This document shows, piece by piece, positions 36,801-48,951 of a stretch of DNA of 64,000 nucleotides. The DNA lies in the NCBI RefSeq assembly GCF_019649055.1, contig NW_026570229.1, forward strand, positions 2,046,001 through 2,110,000, read 5' to 3'. Below the pieces are notes generated by a model, which was not told where the DNA came from, did no database searches, and was given only the letters and a program-made list of their open reading frames with translations. Origin of the DNA: Paramacrobiotus metropolitanus. Taxonomy: Eukaryota > Tardigrada > Eutardigrada > Parachela > Macrobiotidae. Both the position numbers and the translations under genes were made by a program. Numbering within the stretch: position 1 is the first letter of the stretch; each line of letters opens with the position of its first letter.

Positions 36801-39800
36801 GTGTACGCCATGATGAACATGGCGATGGGCTCCACGACGCGCACATGCTCCGTGTACTTCGTGATCACCTGCCGCATAACAACAAAAAACGTCACCAAAT
36901 AATTTCGATTGCTTCCCGTCGATGCCGGTAAACAACGCTGCCGAACCGAATTTTTTTATCCATTATTTTGACAATTTTTCTTCGATAAATCCTATACGCA
37001 TTTTGTCATTTAATGCGTTACTTTTACCAATTAACATTTAAAAGATGAGCATTAATGACCATTTTTTGACATTTAAAAGATGAACATTTTAACTCGTACT
37101 TCCCGAAAAACAACGTTGCCGAAAATAATTTTTTCCTGAATATTTGGATAATTGTTTCATTCGATATTTTGCGAATTTGTTTTCGCGATTTTCCTGTTCC
37201 AATATTTCTACTCGGCAGTAAAAATACTCCATAGGGTACATTTCGTTTGCAGGTTTACTCTTCGCACTTATACGAACACTGGTGCTCATTTTACCATTTA
37301 AGTAGAATTTTACAGCTTTTATACTATATAGCATTTTTTAGCATTTACACGAATATTCGCACAGCAAATTTTCTGCGGCAACTTTTCGCACTTTATTCAA
37401 ATTTTACGTTCCACTATTTCTCACAGTTTTGTCAACGATTATATTAATTTTTTTTCATCTGACTTTAAAAAGATCCTGCTTAATTGCGTCTCCTCATCTT
37501 ATTTAAAATTCATTTTTATCTGTTGTAGTTCTCTTTATTTATTATCAATATTAAAATCCTGCTTTAAAAATTCTGTAAATATACTCGAGAAATGTTTTTT
37601 AAACTCTATAATATTTCTCCGAAAAATCCCCGTGTATGCAAAACACCCGGAAGACGTAAACAAACACGAAAAAAAATCAACTATGCAGCCAACTTCACCG
37701 GCATCTTGTAGAAACACATCCGCCGCCGTAACCCCCGGCATCTACCGCAAAAACCACCTTGTCAAGTGCCGGCACAAGCCAACTTGAACCCCTCAAAACC
37801 CTGACGTCAGAATCTCTCTCGCTTAAATATTCCCGCGCATCCGACTGCACGGCATGTACACATCCCGGAGTTACATGTTCCAAAATGTAAATGCCACACG
37901 GGCTAATCGAGCGCATATATATCCACCGCCGGCACTTGACGACGACACGATCATCATCATATTCACAACAGAAACAGATAGAGTGTAGCGTAAAAGCCGG
38001 TGTTGTCCGCCCCACGGGCAACACGACCTTTTCCGCTACACCGATTTTTCACCGGCTTCATCGGGGGATCGTTTTCCCGATCGAAGCCGGCATTTTTCTA
38101 CACACGGACAAATTATTACGTATAAGCGAAGGGATTGTCAGTGTGCAGCGGATCGTTCACGGATATAGCGATCGCTTATTTATGCCCAAAAGACCGTTAA
38201 ATTTATTGAATTTTCTTCTATTTAAAAATATGTAAAAGAATAAAAATAAAAAAAATGCAAATAAAATTAATAATAATCAAAAAGGTGAATAAAACCTTTT
38301 TCTTAATTATTTTCAAAAGAAAATATAAATAATAATCAAATATAAATAAAACTGATATTACAAATACATGAAAAAAATTTTTCAAATCATTTTTAATCCA
38401 GCATACGATGCGGCGACTCTATGTCGCCGTTTCCGGCCATTCCAGGAAATCTACAAAGTTTCTCTATTTCCGTTCCAGTAATGGATCGATCAGCCCGTTC
38501 GACCGGCAAAACGGTCTTTTTTTCTGCAGCGTAATTTTTGCTCACATTATGAGTCACATATAATCCCACATTAAATATTTGAATTTATCGTTAAAACAAT
38601 TTCACGAAGCAATTTGTTGTGTCAAAATTTTCTCTTGGAAAAAAAGCATGCCAATATAGAGCAAATCATTTTTAAAATAAAAAAATCATTAAATCATTCT
38701 GAAAAGTTGTCGGGCTATGCGTTGCTAACTGAAATAAGAATATTAGGTACGAATGGCAAACCATTTTTTTGTTAAATAAATTCCTCTGCATGTTTTTTAA
38801 AAAAGCGCAAATAAAAATAAAACTAAAAAAAATCCGGTTAATTAAAAATCTGATTTTTTCCCATGAATATCGTGCTCGATTTTTTCCGGTTTCACCTGCG
38901 GAAAAATCCCTTCAACACTGGCCAAATTTTTTGCAACCCAGTTAATCTACTTACACAAAAAACACTCAGGAAAAAATACAAAAAAAGCCTTAATTCAAAA
39001 TAAATTCACCGTGGACGTTCCGCGAATTTTTTTTTTAACAACTGACACATTCACCGGCAAAAACAATGCCCCCCATACAGGCGCACCTAATCCCCTTACA
39101 CCGCCGAAAAAATTCCCTTCTCCGATTTCCCATTGACCGGCATCAGCGCGCACACCGTATTGACAAAAAATCCCGCATCGACAAATTTATATACATTTTA
39201 CTGCCGCGTCATCGCGCGACGCCAGCGTCATTTGATCGGGCCGGTTCTCTATTTTCCTCTCTATCCGGGGCCGGCGAAAAAAGCCCCGACGCTTCATATT
39301 CTCCCTCCGCCTGCCAACCTGATATATTATATTAAATAATATAAATGTATTGTGTATGCGTGACACCGCGCGCGGCCCCGCCACTCCACGCACCGTCAAT
39401 GCGGGAAATTCGATACCGCGTTCAATATCTATCGAGACGATCGGTGGCTATGTTGCCAAATCGATTTTTCTTCCGGCTGCTCTCCATTTCGCCCCGCCGC
39501 TCGACTACCCGCAATATATTTCACAGTTAAAACAAACACTCACCAGCGTGCAAATACACGGCTGGTTTCGATCCAAATGACAGTTTAAAAATCGAAAGTT
39601 AAAAATTATAAGTACTCGTATACAAGAAATACAGTTGAATAATTCACAGAATAATTAAATTCAAAAATATTGACAGAAAACGGTAATAAAATAAAAAGAT
39701 ATATGGACAGAAAACGGTAATAGTAATAAAAATAAACTAACCGGAAACGGTAAACAATTTTAGGAAAATTGTAATAAAACGTATTCGGAGAAAACTGGAA

Positions 39801-42800
39801 GAAAACTATTTACGGAAAACAGGCAAATAAATTTTCTTAGAAAACTGAATAAAAATATTTACAGAAAGTTCAAATAATATAATATACAAAACAAAACTCA
39901 CAAAAATATTCACAGAAAATAAAAAAAATATTTACAGAAAATAAATAAAAAGAACTGACAAAAAATTTACAGAAAACCCAAATAAAAACGTTCTACATAT
40001 TACAGAAAATTAAAATAAAACTTATTTACAGTTTACTGGAATACAAATTCAGAAACGGACAATAATAATAAAAAAATCGGAAGCAAAATACGTACTTCTT
40101 GGGTTAACGATGAAGAAAATAGATACCAGTGTCTTATTTAAAATTCTGCGGAACAAATTACTACATCGGTACTTCCTTAAAGTTAAAAAATTTTCCCTTT
40201 GATTTTAGAGCGTTTTCGAAAAATATTTTATCCGGTTTTTGCGCGGATCAACTTACAGCTGTGAAAATGCCGCAGCAGGCGCCGATGACCAGACCGCCGA
40301 CGCTGACGGTGAAGAAGGACGCCACCGCCTTCCCGATATCCCCGACGGTCACTTCCGGCTGGCTGGCGAAGGCCACCATCATGTTGTACAGCACCACCGT
40401 CACCGCGTCGTTCAGCAGCGACTCCCCAAACAGCAAAAAATACAGCATGGCGTTCACGCTAGAGCAAACAACAAAAATAAACATTAATCGGCTACAATTT
40501 ATTTGTTTATTTTTTCTTATACGTTTCCGTTCTAAAATTCAATCCTACTCGGGTGTTCAGTGCTTCCTAATCTTTTTGGGACTAGGTATTATTTTTATTA
40601 GCATTATTTACTAATATTTTATTAGCCAGCATTTTCCATTTGGAAAACGATAAATACTTTGTCAAAGTAATTATAAAAATAAATGTTTCCTGGAACAAGC
40701 AATCAGTATTTTTGTTCTTAATTTCTTCCCGATAATAAATTTCAGCTATAAACTCGCAGACGTTGAAAAAATATTGTCAAGAAAAATAACAAGATATTTT
40801 CTGGGATTAACAGAAAATTTACTGCGAATTGTTTTACCTGTTTTTCATCAATAAATTTATTTTTTTCTATAAGACCATAAAATTAATTTCCTTCTATAAA
40901 AACTCGTACTAATATATTTTCTGGGACTACCAGAATATTTGTTGCGAATTTATTCCAATTTTTTCGCTAATAAATAAATTCCCCGCTAAATACCAAAAAT
41001 TAAAACGCCGATAATCGAATAAAAATCCCGATATTTTCCCAGAAAAATCGTGCTCAACATAATTCCCGCTAATCTACCAACACCGCTCCCAGCGATATTT
41101 CCCCGTCTCCTCTCGCGCATCAACACCCCAACCGGCACCACTTACCACTTAACCCCACCTCCCGAAACCGCTCTAATGCACTTGATTAATTTAACCCTAA
41201 TTTCATTTGCACCCATCCCCAGTCAAACAGCAACGACGAGCATGTTAATTAAGACGGATCCGATATCACGAGGCGATCCTCTCTTAAGTAACAGCCAGCG
41301 TCTGGATCAACTTCCGCTGACAAATTAACGTGTTGTCCCGGCCTCACCCCGCTCTTGCTGCCTGCGCCATCGATTTTTACTGGATTTTATTCTCCGCGGC
41401 TCACCGGGGATTTTGTTCCGATGGTAGCCATATGGTCATGCCGAGGAAAACGGGGAAATTAGCCGAAATCTCCCAGGGTGGGCGGTGGGGTGGGGGAGAG
41501 ATTTTTTCCTGTAGTTTAATTCTAGCTAGAAACGGTGTGTTCCTGCGGGAAGAGATGCCGGGGAATCTACCTCCAATTAAATTAGATTTGCCGGTTGGGG
41601 GGAGCGGTAAACAATTAAAAATTAATTATTCATTTCCGAATGCTGCAGATTAAATTTCGTGGAAATTCTTCTACAGGAAAGTGTCCTTGAATTTCCTTCG
41701 AAATCCGATACTGCCAGGTATATAATGGAGTTGCAAAAATTATACAAAATTAACTGCAAGAAAATACGAATCCTGCATAATTTTTTTAATAAGGAAATAA
41801 TACTATTAATGGTTTTGTTTTAAGAAAAGCGTTTATTTCATCTTTTTCCCATCAGAAAAATAATGCGATAAAAAAAGATTTTTCACCGAAAAATTTCCAA
41901 AACCCATTTCAAAAAAATTCTAAAAAATCTCAAATTTTTAAAAACATTACAATAAACAAACCAATAAAAACTGAAGAAAATCAAACAAAAAACGTCTCGC
42001 TTAAACGGAGATGGAAGCAACTACGGAGTAACATTTTTTACCATATTCTGACATCTTTGATCAGTAATGAATATTTAAAAAAAATAAAAACCAAGAAGAA
42101 CACAAAAATAACCGAAAATCGTTGGCGTCTACAGATTTCTCCAAAAAAAACCAGTTTAAAAAAATAAAAGAGCTTCCCTAACGATGAATACCGGAAATAA
42201 AAAAATCAAACCGATTCTTCAACGATAAATACTTGAAAAAAATACAGAAAATTCCGGACGTTTAGGAAATTTTCCCGAAAAACACTGAACAATATTTACA
42301 AAATGCGCGCAATGACGACGGTTGATTTTAATGCCGGGACAAATCAGCCGGCAATTACGGGCTGACACCCAGGGGAGGCAAAACGCCGGGCGCAATGCAA
42401 CCAACAACATATGTTTCCCCCGGACCCTGGCGTTAAATGTTTAATTGACGCTGCAGCCGGGCAGCGTTGTTGACAATAAATAATCAGGCTAATGCACAGG
42501 CTTCATCCCAGCGCCCGGCATTTAACGGTACGGCGCTGCTGCACCCAGCTATTATTAGCCGCGGTGTTCAGCGCCGTCAAATGACGATTAACTCATCTCT
42601 CCTTCTCTGCACCCCGGCGCATGACGCGCGGCCCTTCCACGAAACACACACACGGCACAAAACAGTGGACTTTACGCCCGCTAATTCCCGCTGCATGCTG
42701 GGAAATATTTTAAGTACCGTGTTGTCCGTGATGGAGAAAACAATGCGATTAATATCCGGGGAGACTGTTTTCTCACATGTTGTCTCACATTTTGACCCTG

Positions 42801-45800
42801 CCTGCGGGCAATTTGGGTATTTTTCACGGTTAATCGGTTATCGGCAATAACAGCAATTTTCGGATAGCTGCGGGGAGATGCGTTTCCAACCTAATCATTT
42901 TATTTCTGCACGAGAAATTAAATTTCACTACATGCGCGCATTTTCGGACATTTGTAAAAATTAACTATCAATTTTTTCTAGCAGAATTTTTATCTTGAAA
43001 AATCCGCATCCCCATTCTCACTTAACCGAAATAATTTGGGAAAAATTAAAAAATTGCAGGATAAAATATTTTTAAAAATTTCTAAACAAATACGATTAAA
43101 TTTCGAGAAAATCGAAATATTAATTTTTTTTGAATCACAAGATAAATTTCAATCAATTTAAATCCGAATAACGCAGAAAAATTATCCTGAGCAAAATTAC
43201 AGAGCAAATCTCATTCTAAGCAATTACGAAAATTGTAAATCAAAAATCACAGGATAAAAATACAAAACAATTGCCGGATAAGTACGATTAAATATCGGAA
43301 AAACGGGAATAATTCGCAATAATCAATTAAAAAATTCCGGCACTCACCCCACTTCTTGGAAAATGGCCAGCACGGCCACCGGATCCACAGCGGAGATGAG
43401 ACTACTAAAGGCCAGACACTCCGTCATCCCCAGCGTCAGCGCCCCCATCCCGCCCACCTTGGCCAAGCCCCACAGCGTCGGCCCGATGGTGAACGCATTA
43501 AACACCGTCCCGAACACCGCGTACGTCAGGATGGTGCCCAGATTATTGACAAACTCCCGATCGTGCAGGGAGTACGCGCTCTCCAGCATCACCGGCGGCA
43601 GGAGGAAGAGGAAGAAGGTGCGCGCCGAGAACTCGAAGTAGGAGGAGGAGAGGGTCAGTTTATACGCGTCCAGCAGACGGATGAACCCGCCCACGGCCAC
43701 GCCCAGCACGATCAGCATGCAGGACTCGGGGAGGATGGTGCTGAGGAAGTCGGCGTGGTGGAAGCCGATCTTGACCAGGGAGGTCAGCAGGAGGAAGACG
43801 CAGACGACCAGGGGGCCCTCCACGTACTTCCAGTGCAGGGAGATGACGCTGATGCCGTGCTGCTCGTGGTCGGCGTCGTCGTCGTGGCCCGGGGTGGGTG
43901 TGGTCGTGGTGAGGTTGGTGTCAGCGGGGGCCGGCGACACCGGGTCCATGTACGGATCCGGCTACGCAAAAAATTATTTTCCACCATCCGAAAAAAATCA
44001 AAAAATATATTTTTCCAATAATTAACTGAAAAAATGGATTTTTCAAATATTTTCCATCTTGCCCTTCAAATTTTTCCCAGCCAGAAATTACAAAAATAAC
44101 TATGGAATTATCTGGAAAAAATGGAATTCCTTATTTCACAAAAATCGAATTTTACCAGCAGTTCTCTATCGTTTGATTTTTATATATGTACCGCAATAAA
44201 AAATTATTTTCCACCTTCCGAACTGGAGTTTTCAGTCAGGATTTCTCTTCGTAAAAATTTTTTATACAAATAATTTTATAAAATTAATTTTTCCGCATAA
44301 GAAGTTTTCCTTATCCACAACCTGAATTTTTCCGCAAATTATACATCGTTTTATAAGCCTAATTTCCCTCCGTTGATAATTTGATTGCGCGTGCTTAAAA
44401 AATTACAAAAATTCACTGCCCAAACATCCTAAAGTATTTTTCGAATTTAATTTTTATGACACCGATATTTATGCCGATAATATTAAGGGTAAAACTGGAA
44501 CAAATTACTAAATAATAAAATTATTAAGAACATTGAAATAATTTTTGGGATTTAACAATTTTAATTAGGTTGTAAATTTATAATTAATTTTATCAGTGAT
44601 TTAACAGTAGTCTTATGCACATTAATCTCATATACGCATGCGAAAATAATTATCGCTAGATTTTTGAACCAGACACGTTTTGCGCATTAATTGACTTGTC
44701 ACTTGCGCCCATTAATTTTAATTTTCTGTTGGACTGCCTGACGCATAGCCGCGCCGGCCGTGCAGATATAATTGATAAGGACTACTTTATAAACGGATAC
44801 ACACATCAGCCTTCAATGGAATAATCAAAATAAACAATCGTTTCTAATTTCAATGGGGACAATTCGCCAGTATAATGCTTAATCAAATTTGCTATCAGCA
44901 TATCAATTTTGCAACTGGCACAGCACTGCCACATTGGCAAAACGCAAACGATAACACAAACAGCGCAGAAACCGGTTAGCCGATAAAAAAACCCATAATA
45001 ATTAAATAATAATTCAGGGGAATTTTTATCGCCGATAAAAAATACCGCGCGCGGCGCGCGCACGGAATAGGAAAAGAAATGGCATAAAAATATTTTCAAT
45101 CTCCAATAATTTTTCGCGGTAATGATAGGAAATAATTCCGAAGAAATCCTGATTTACTCGTTAAAATAAAACATTTTAAAATTCTACGTCTGTTTTCTAG
45201 CAGGCGTGAACCGCACACAGAAAAATGCACTGCATTAAAATAAAATTAATTAATTTAAAAATAATTAAAATATTTTCACATTCGAAACGCAACATACATA
45301 AATAACATATGTCGCAAAACTGCGATATTTCTGATAATCGCAAGTTTGCAACACAAACGATACTTGGTATGATTGCTTATTTTTTAAATTTAAAAAACTA
45401 CATTTAATTCCGAAAATTTCCCACGAAAAAAAACGAGAAAAATCGCGAGCCATGATAAAACCAAAAAATTCAATCTCAAAATTTCTGTATTTTTACTGGT
45501 AAATTTTCCATTGGATTTTGGAAGTTTCCCAGCAAAAAGACAAGCCAACGACGAAAACACTGCGCGGAAACTGTTAACAGCTTCAAAAAAAAAATCTACT
45601 AGAGAAATTGGAGCAAAATGAAAAATCAACGGAGAAAAATAAACAGAATTCTTACCTGTTTGACAGCATGCGCATGCGCGGCGCCATCCCTCCTTTCCCT
45701 GTACCCCACCGCCTCCTCTTCGTAATCCCACGTACTACGCCGCGGAATCCCCGCCCCCTCCACCCTCCCCCCGCCCCATATACTGCACAAACTGTACCCC

Positions 45801-45829
45801 AACACCCCCACAATCCACCAGCGCATCAT
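27888..45829 (-). CDS. Plasma-membrane type Na+/H+ exchanger (SLC9A/NHE), 9 coding exons
   Basis: Electroneutral Na+/H+ antiporter regulating cell pH. Exons in order of translation are 45829-45656, 43961-43348, 40458-40257, 36868-36660, 35825-35497, 32335-32074, 30271-29887, 29268-28829 and 28269-27888. They total 2997 nt (998 aa) with every phase matching. A signal-peptide-like start (MMRWWIVGVLGYSLCSIW) precedes multiple membrane helices. Family marks include the amiloride-site motif FFLFLLPP (174-181) followed by VMLESAYSLHD, the transport-site ND in FGESLLNDAVTVVLYN (279-280), AELFHLSGI, and YGGLRGAIAFAL (~467). QGTTIKPLV starts the regulatory tail. The ~490-residue cytoplasmic tail is basic, then Ser-rich and acidic (SDEDDEEGE). 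ESAY after the PP motif suggests the invertebrate NHE2/NHE3-like branch, but the orthologue cannot be fixed. The start and the donor at 32073 (AA|gtgcgt) are the least certain points. Confidence 0.95.
32411..32534. repeat. Foldback: 31-bp inverted repeat in exchanger intron
   Basis: AAAAGGTCACCGTATTTTTT plus ATCAACGAATT (32411-32441) returns as the reverse complement at 32503-32534 with one extra A. The spacer is 61 nt. It lies just upstream of the exon at 32335-32074 in gene orientation and looks like a foldback element or small MITE. Confidence 0.85.
32655..33300. repeat. Diverged ~420-bp duplication in exchanger intron
   Basis: Matching stretches such as GAATAACTGAG, AGAAATC then TCCACACACAAATT/ACTACGCACAATTAA, and TGCCATTACACTACGAAA/TGCCAGTACACTACAAAA occur in the same order near 32690-32850 and 33110-33245. 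A third trace, TGGCATTGCACTACGAAA, is at 34632. Confidence 0.55.
34110..34505. repeat. Diverged ~263-bp direct duplication in exchanger intron
   Basis: GTGAGAAAACAACTGAACATCGCCGGTGTC at 34111-34140 is matched near 34374 by GGAGAAAACAACCACACACC followed by ACCGGTGTC. Both continue with related AT-rich sequence ending in a CTTATTA/GTTTATTA-like end. Confidence 0.55.
35900..36185. repeat. Short degenerate tandem repeat in exchanger intron
   Basis: Four copies of a CGCGCTATTTAAAAAAG-like core occur near 35913, 35966, 36069 and 36164. They are each followed by variants of CAT(A)AATGTTT and TGGTAT(T/G)CTGATA. Confidence 0.6.
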
Positions 45830-47087
45830 CCTCTTCCCGGCGCTCAACACGCGCAGCAAACCCAGGCGCTCTAATCACTCACTACAGGGAACCCACGGGC
45901 CCGCGCTGCGTATCCACGTGCGAACTCGCTGATAAGGATCGGGCGCATGCAGCAGCATCCGACGATTAAATGAATCCCTTTATCACAGGAATAATTATCA
46001 TCATGACACCGGGACATTCCATATAGCATACGGACGGGGCACACACACACACCGGGAGAAAATTACTAGTGCAACAAGGGAATTAAATATTGGAAATTGA
46101 GACCTGCAACGCCGACATTGATTGTGTATGCGAGTGACTGAGTGAATATGTGTGTGTGTATGTGTGTGTGTGTGCAATTATCTAGATCGTCGATCGGCGC
46201 TGCGCAACAAACAACCGCCCGGTGACGTCATCCGACGGAAACAGCGTCTCATCAGCGTAGGTGTCAATTCAGCAGTAATTTCACAAACATGAATTTCGTC
46301 CTCAAAAGGAAGATACCAACAAGAAACGATGCAAAGTGGTAGAGTGCCTGCAGCCTGTTTGGAAGATGTCAAGGTGGGCGCGTTATGGAAAATTGCGGGT
46401 ATTTAATGGAGGGCCGTGTTTTGGATCAATGCGGGCGGGCCCGGAGCGTGCAGGCTGGCAGCATACGGTATTACGGATGCTGTACGCTATAACTGGTATG
46501 AAAAGTTGAAAGTGGATGTTGTCGATTGAATCCGCCGGCCGGATGTGCCAACGCACATCCGAGTTCAACGTGTACGATACACTGCAGCGTACTGTTGCAG
46601 TTTTTGTCGGGCTGTTCCAGGAGTGGTGTAGTGTTGTGCCGCAGTTGTGCGAAAACAGTAGCGTTGTATTCACCGGCAGATCGCTCTTAACAACTGGAGA
46701 TCCAAATGCATGCACGTACATGTACAATCTGACTAAATGAGGAGGCTACGGTCTATGTTAAAAAGCCAGCGAACAGCCTTTTATGCCCGCTGAGGCTGGT
46801 TGATCAATGCAGCCTCTCTGTTGTGACTATAAATAGACTGAAGACAGCGCATTCCGGTGCTGCCAAAAAGCGCAAGCGGAGTGCTGCCTTGCTGTAACGA
46901 TCGATCGCGCACATGTGTGTGTGAGTGGGTAAATCCGCTCGCATTCACTTACACACGTATGAGTGTGGCTGTCTGTGCGCGTACTAGCTGAACAAACCGG
47001 TTTTCGCTGTCTTCGCTACAACGCATACCCTAAACCCGTAGCTTCCTTTCTTGCTCGCATTGTATGCAGTGTGTGTAGCTTACAGTA
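45830..47087. other. Upstream of the exchanger; microsatellites and an orphan TATA box
   Basis: No gene is supported. It includes a CA repeat near 46038-46052 and a TG repeat near 46149-46174. A canonical TATAAATA at 46828-46835 on the plus strand has no recognised gene downstream. The exchanger promoter should lie at the left edge, reading left. Confidence 0.4.
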
Positions 47088-47117
47088 TTGTACACTTCTT
47101 ACACTTCTTGTACACAT

Positions 47118-47460
47118 CAGAAGTTAGGGAAGTACGATGGACTCGCGGATCGATACGTAGTACAACCTCTGGCTTTTGAAACTACGGGGACATTTGGACC
47201 ACTAACAAAGAAATTTTTCAAAGATCTGTCAAGAAAGATTTGCGAATGTAGTGGTAACCCTCGGTCGGGAGAGTTTTTGCGTCAGAGAATCAGCATTGAA
47301 ATACAACGCGGAAGTGCTGTGTCTGTCCTCGGAACATTTAATGAGATGCGAGACAACGAAGACGTTTTTTTAGCGTTTAGATTGGCTATTCGGGAATGAT
47401 TGGAGCCCGATGTTGTATTTCTTAGCAGCTCCGCTGTGATTTTGTTATTATGCAATAAAA
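47118..47460 (+). mobile_element. 3' remnant of a reverse-transcriptase retroelement
   Basis: An open frame ending at TGA 47397-47399 encodes GKYDGLADRYVVQPLAFETT, GPLTKKFF, SGNPRSGEFLRQRISIEIQR and VLGTF. This matches the C-terminal tail that follows reverse transcriptase in many metazoan non-LTR-like elements (family from memory: 'Y..L...Y.FQP.A.ET.G...FL..L...I...SG..R...FL.QRIS...QR'). The RT itself is absent, and AATAAA follows at about 47453, so this looks like a 5'-truncated insertion. The frame is intact over ~95 codons. It ends about 160 bp before a 5S gene. Confidence 0.65.
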
Positions 47461-47622
47461 TATGGCTTCTTCTTGCCATTGTACATTTGTATACCATAAC
47501 TTTTGAACGATATCGGTACACGCGAAAAACAACGAAATTGGGTTAGTTTAAGTATTTGAAACTTACATCGATATTGTTAACGATTCGGCACCACTTCCAG
47601 CGCTATAAATATCTGTTATGTC

Positions 47623-47740
47623 GTCTACGACCATACCACGTAGAAAACTCCCGATCCCGTTCGATCTCGGAAGATAACCTACGTCGGGCCCGGTTAGTAC
47701 TTGGATGGGAGACCGCTTGGGAACACCGGGTGTTGTAGAC
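47623..47740 (+). rRNA. 5S ribosomal RNA, plus-strand copy 1
   Basis: Full 118-nt 5S with one change, GGGAGACCG where the others read GGGTGACCG. This G-A form is the usual metazoan one. TTCGGCACCACTTCCAGCGC and TATAAATATCTG lie upstream, and a T6 terminator (TTTTTT) follows. Confidence 0.96.
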
Positions 47741-47908
47741 TTTTTTGCTTTTTAAATAGACGGCTTTTATGCCTGTTAGCTGACTATACTTACTTTATTG
47801 ATATTTTTTGTTAATTATGAACGCAAATGTATTTAATTAAAATTGCTATTAGTAATTGCGACGGGTTGATTCGGCATCACAACCGGCGTCAGAAATACCT
47901 AAGAATTT

Positions 47909-48026
47909 GTCTACGACCATACCACGTAGAATACTCCCGATCCCGTTCGATCTCGGAAGATAACCTACGTCGGGCCCGGTTAGTACTTGGATGGGTGACC
48001 GCTTGGGAACACCGGGTGTTGTAGAC
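47909..48026 (+). rRNA. 5S ribosomal RNA, plus-strand copy 2
   Basis: Full 118-nt 5S with one change (GTAGAATACTCC versus GTAGAAAACTCC). Upstream TTGATTCGGCATCACAACCG and AAATACCTAAG match the minus-strand clusters in reverse orientation, so promoter block and gene moved together. A T5 terminator follows. Confidence 0.96.
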
Positions 48027-48951
48027 TTTTTAACTAAACGCATTTTTGACCTGTTAATTATCCACTTGTACTATACAAAGTTACTTTTAATACTTCTGGA
48101 AGCGTTAATTATTACAATTTTCACCGCATATAGGTTTCTATCTCAGTTTTTATCATAATTATTACTATCATCATAATATCATCATATCAAAATGTCTTAA
48201 TTCTGCTTATACTGTAGCAGTTCAGTGACAGGCATCGCAAGCCGGCAACGGAAATAAAAATTTCTCTCGCCGAGTCGCCGTTAAAATGCTGTATTTCGCA
48301 GTCTGGAATATTATTGTTTTGATTCCGGGACCATACACATTTACGGTACCGGAACCATGCAAAGATGTCCCATGTTCTACAGATACAAGACTAAGTTACT
48401 TGGACTGTTGGACAACACGTCCAAACACAATACAGGGTAACCAATCCTTACGCTGCAGCTGCAATTTTCTTCATCATACTTATTTGTTTGCGCCCGTAAA
48501 ACCTAATGTGGTTATAGCCAGCGCCCAGCGGCAACATTTTTCATGTCTTCCGTTAATTACGAGTATGATCACAAAGCAGGAATACCGGTTAATTAAATAA
48601 TTACTATTATTGATTGTTGCTGCCTTTTGGCGGCTTTTTCACGTGGAATAATTACCCCATGCAACAGACCAGCTCCGCGTCTAACGCTTCGATACCTTAC
48701 CTTGCATTTGTTAACACGAAGCGTATAAAGCGTTAACTGTTTATACGTTTTCAAATCGTTTGGCGACCGGTATCTGCATGCATTTAAATACGCATAAGAT
48801 GTCCGACATCAACATGTGATAAATTACACTACTGTGGTGATTTCTTTATTAATTTATTAAATGCAGCTAGTACGCGTAAACGTGCATGTGGGCTCAGAAA
48901 AATAATATAATGTTACAGTAGTTTGACCGTCTCCGTTGTTAAATTTTCAAG
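48027..48951. other. Spacer between 5S genes and GPCR gene
   Basis: No secure gene. A TATAAAG at about 48724 could serve the receptor gene. One short open frame with a hydrophobic start is listed separately. Confidence 0.4.
48286..48600 (+). CDS. Unrecognised short ORF, possibly secreted
   Basis: ATG-started frame of 104 codons. It opens with a hydrophobic stretch (MLYFAVWNIIVLIPGPYTF) followed by PEPCKDVPCSTDTRLSYLDC, which has a Cys-rich secreted look. A possible donor ATACAG|gtaacc lies at about 48437, so only the first ~50 codons may be real and a downstream exon is not visible. I do not recognise the family. It may be chance. Confidence 0.2.
   Translation: MLYFAVWNIIVLIPGPYTFTVPEPCKDVPCSTDTRLSYLDCWTTRPNTIQGNQSLRCSCNFLHHTYLFAPVKPNVVIASAQRQHFSCLPLITSMITKQEYRLIK

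Noticed and set aside
43356-44021. 221-codon plus-strand frame
   Set aside because: Antisense of exchanger exon 2; composition is Glu/Gln/His-rich without any domain.
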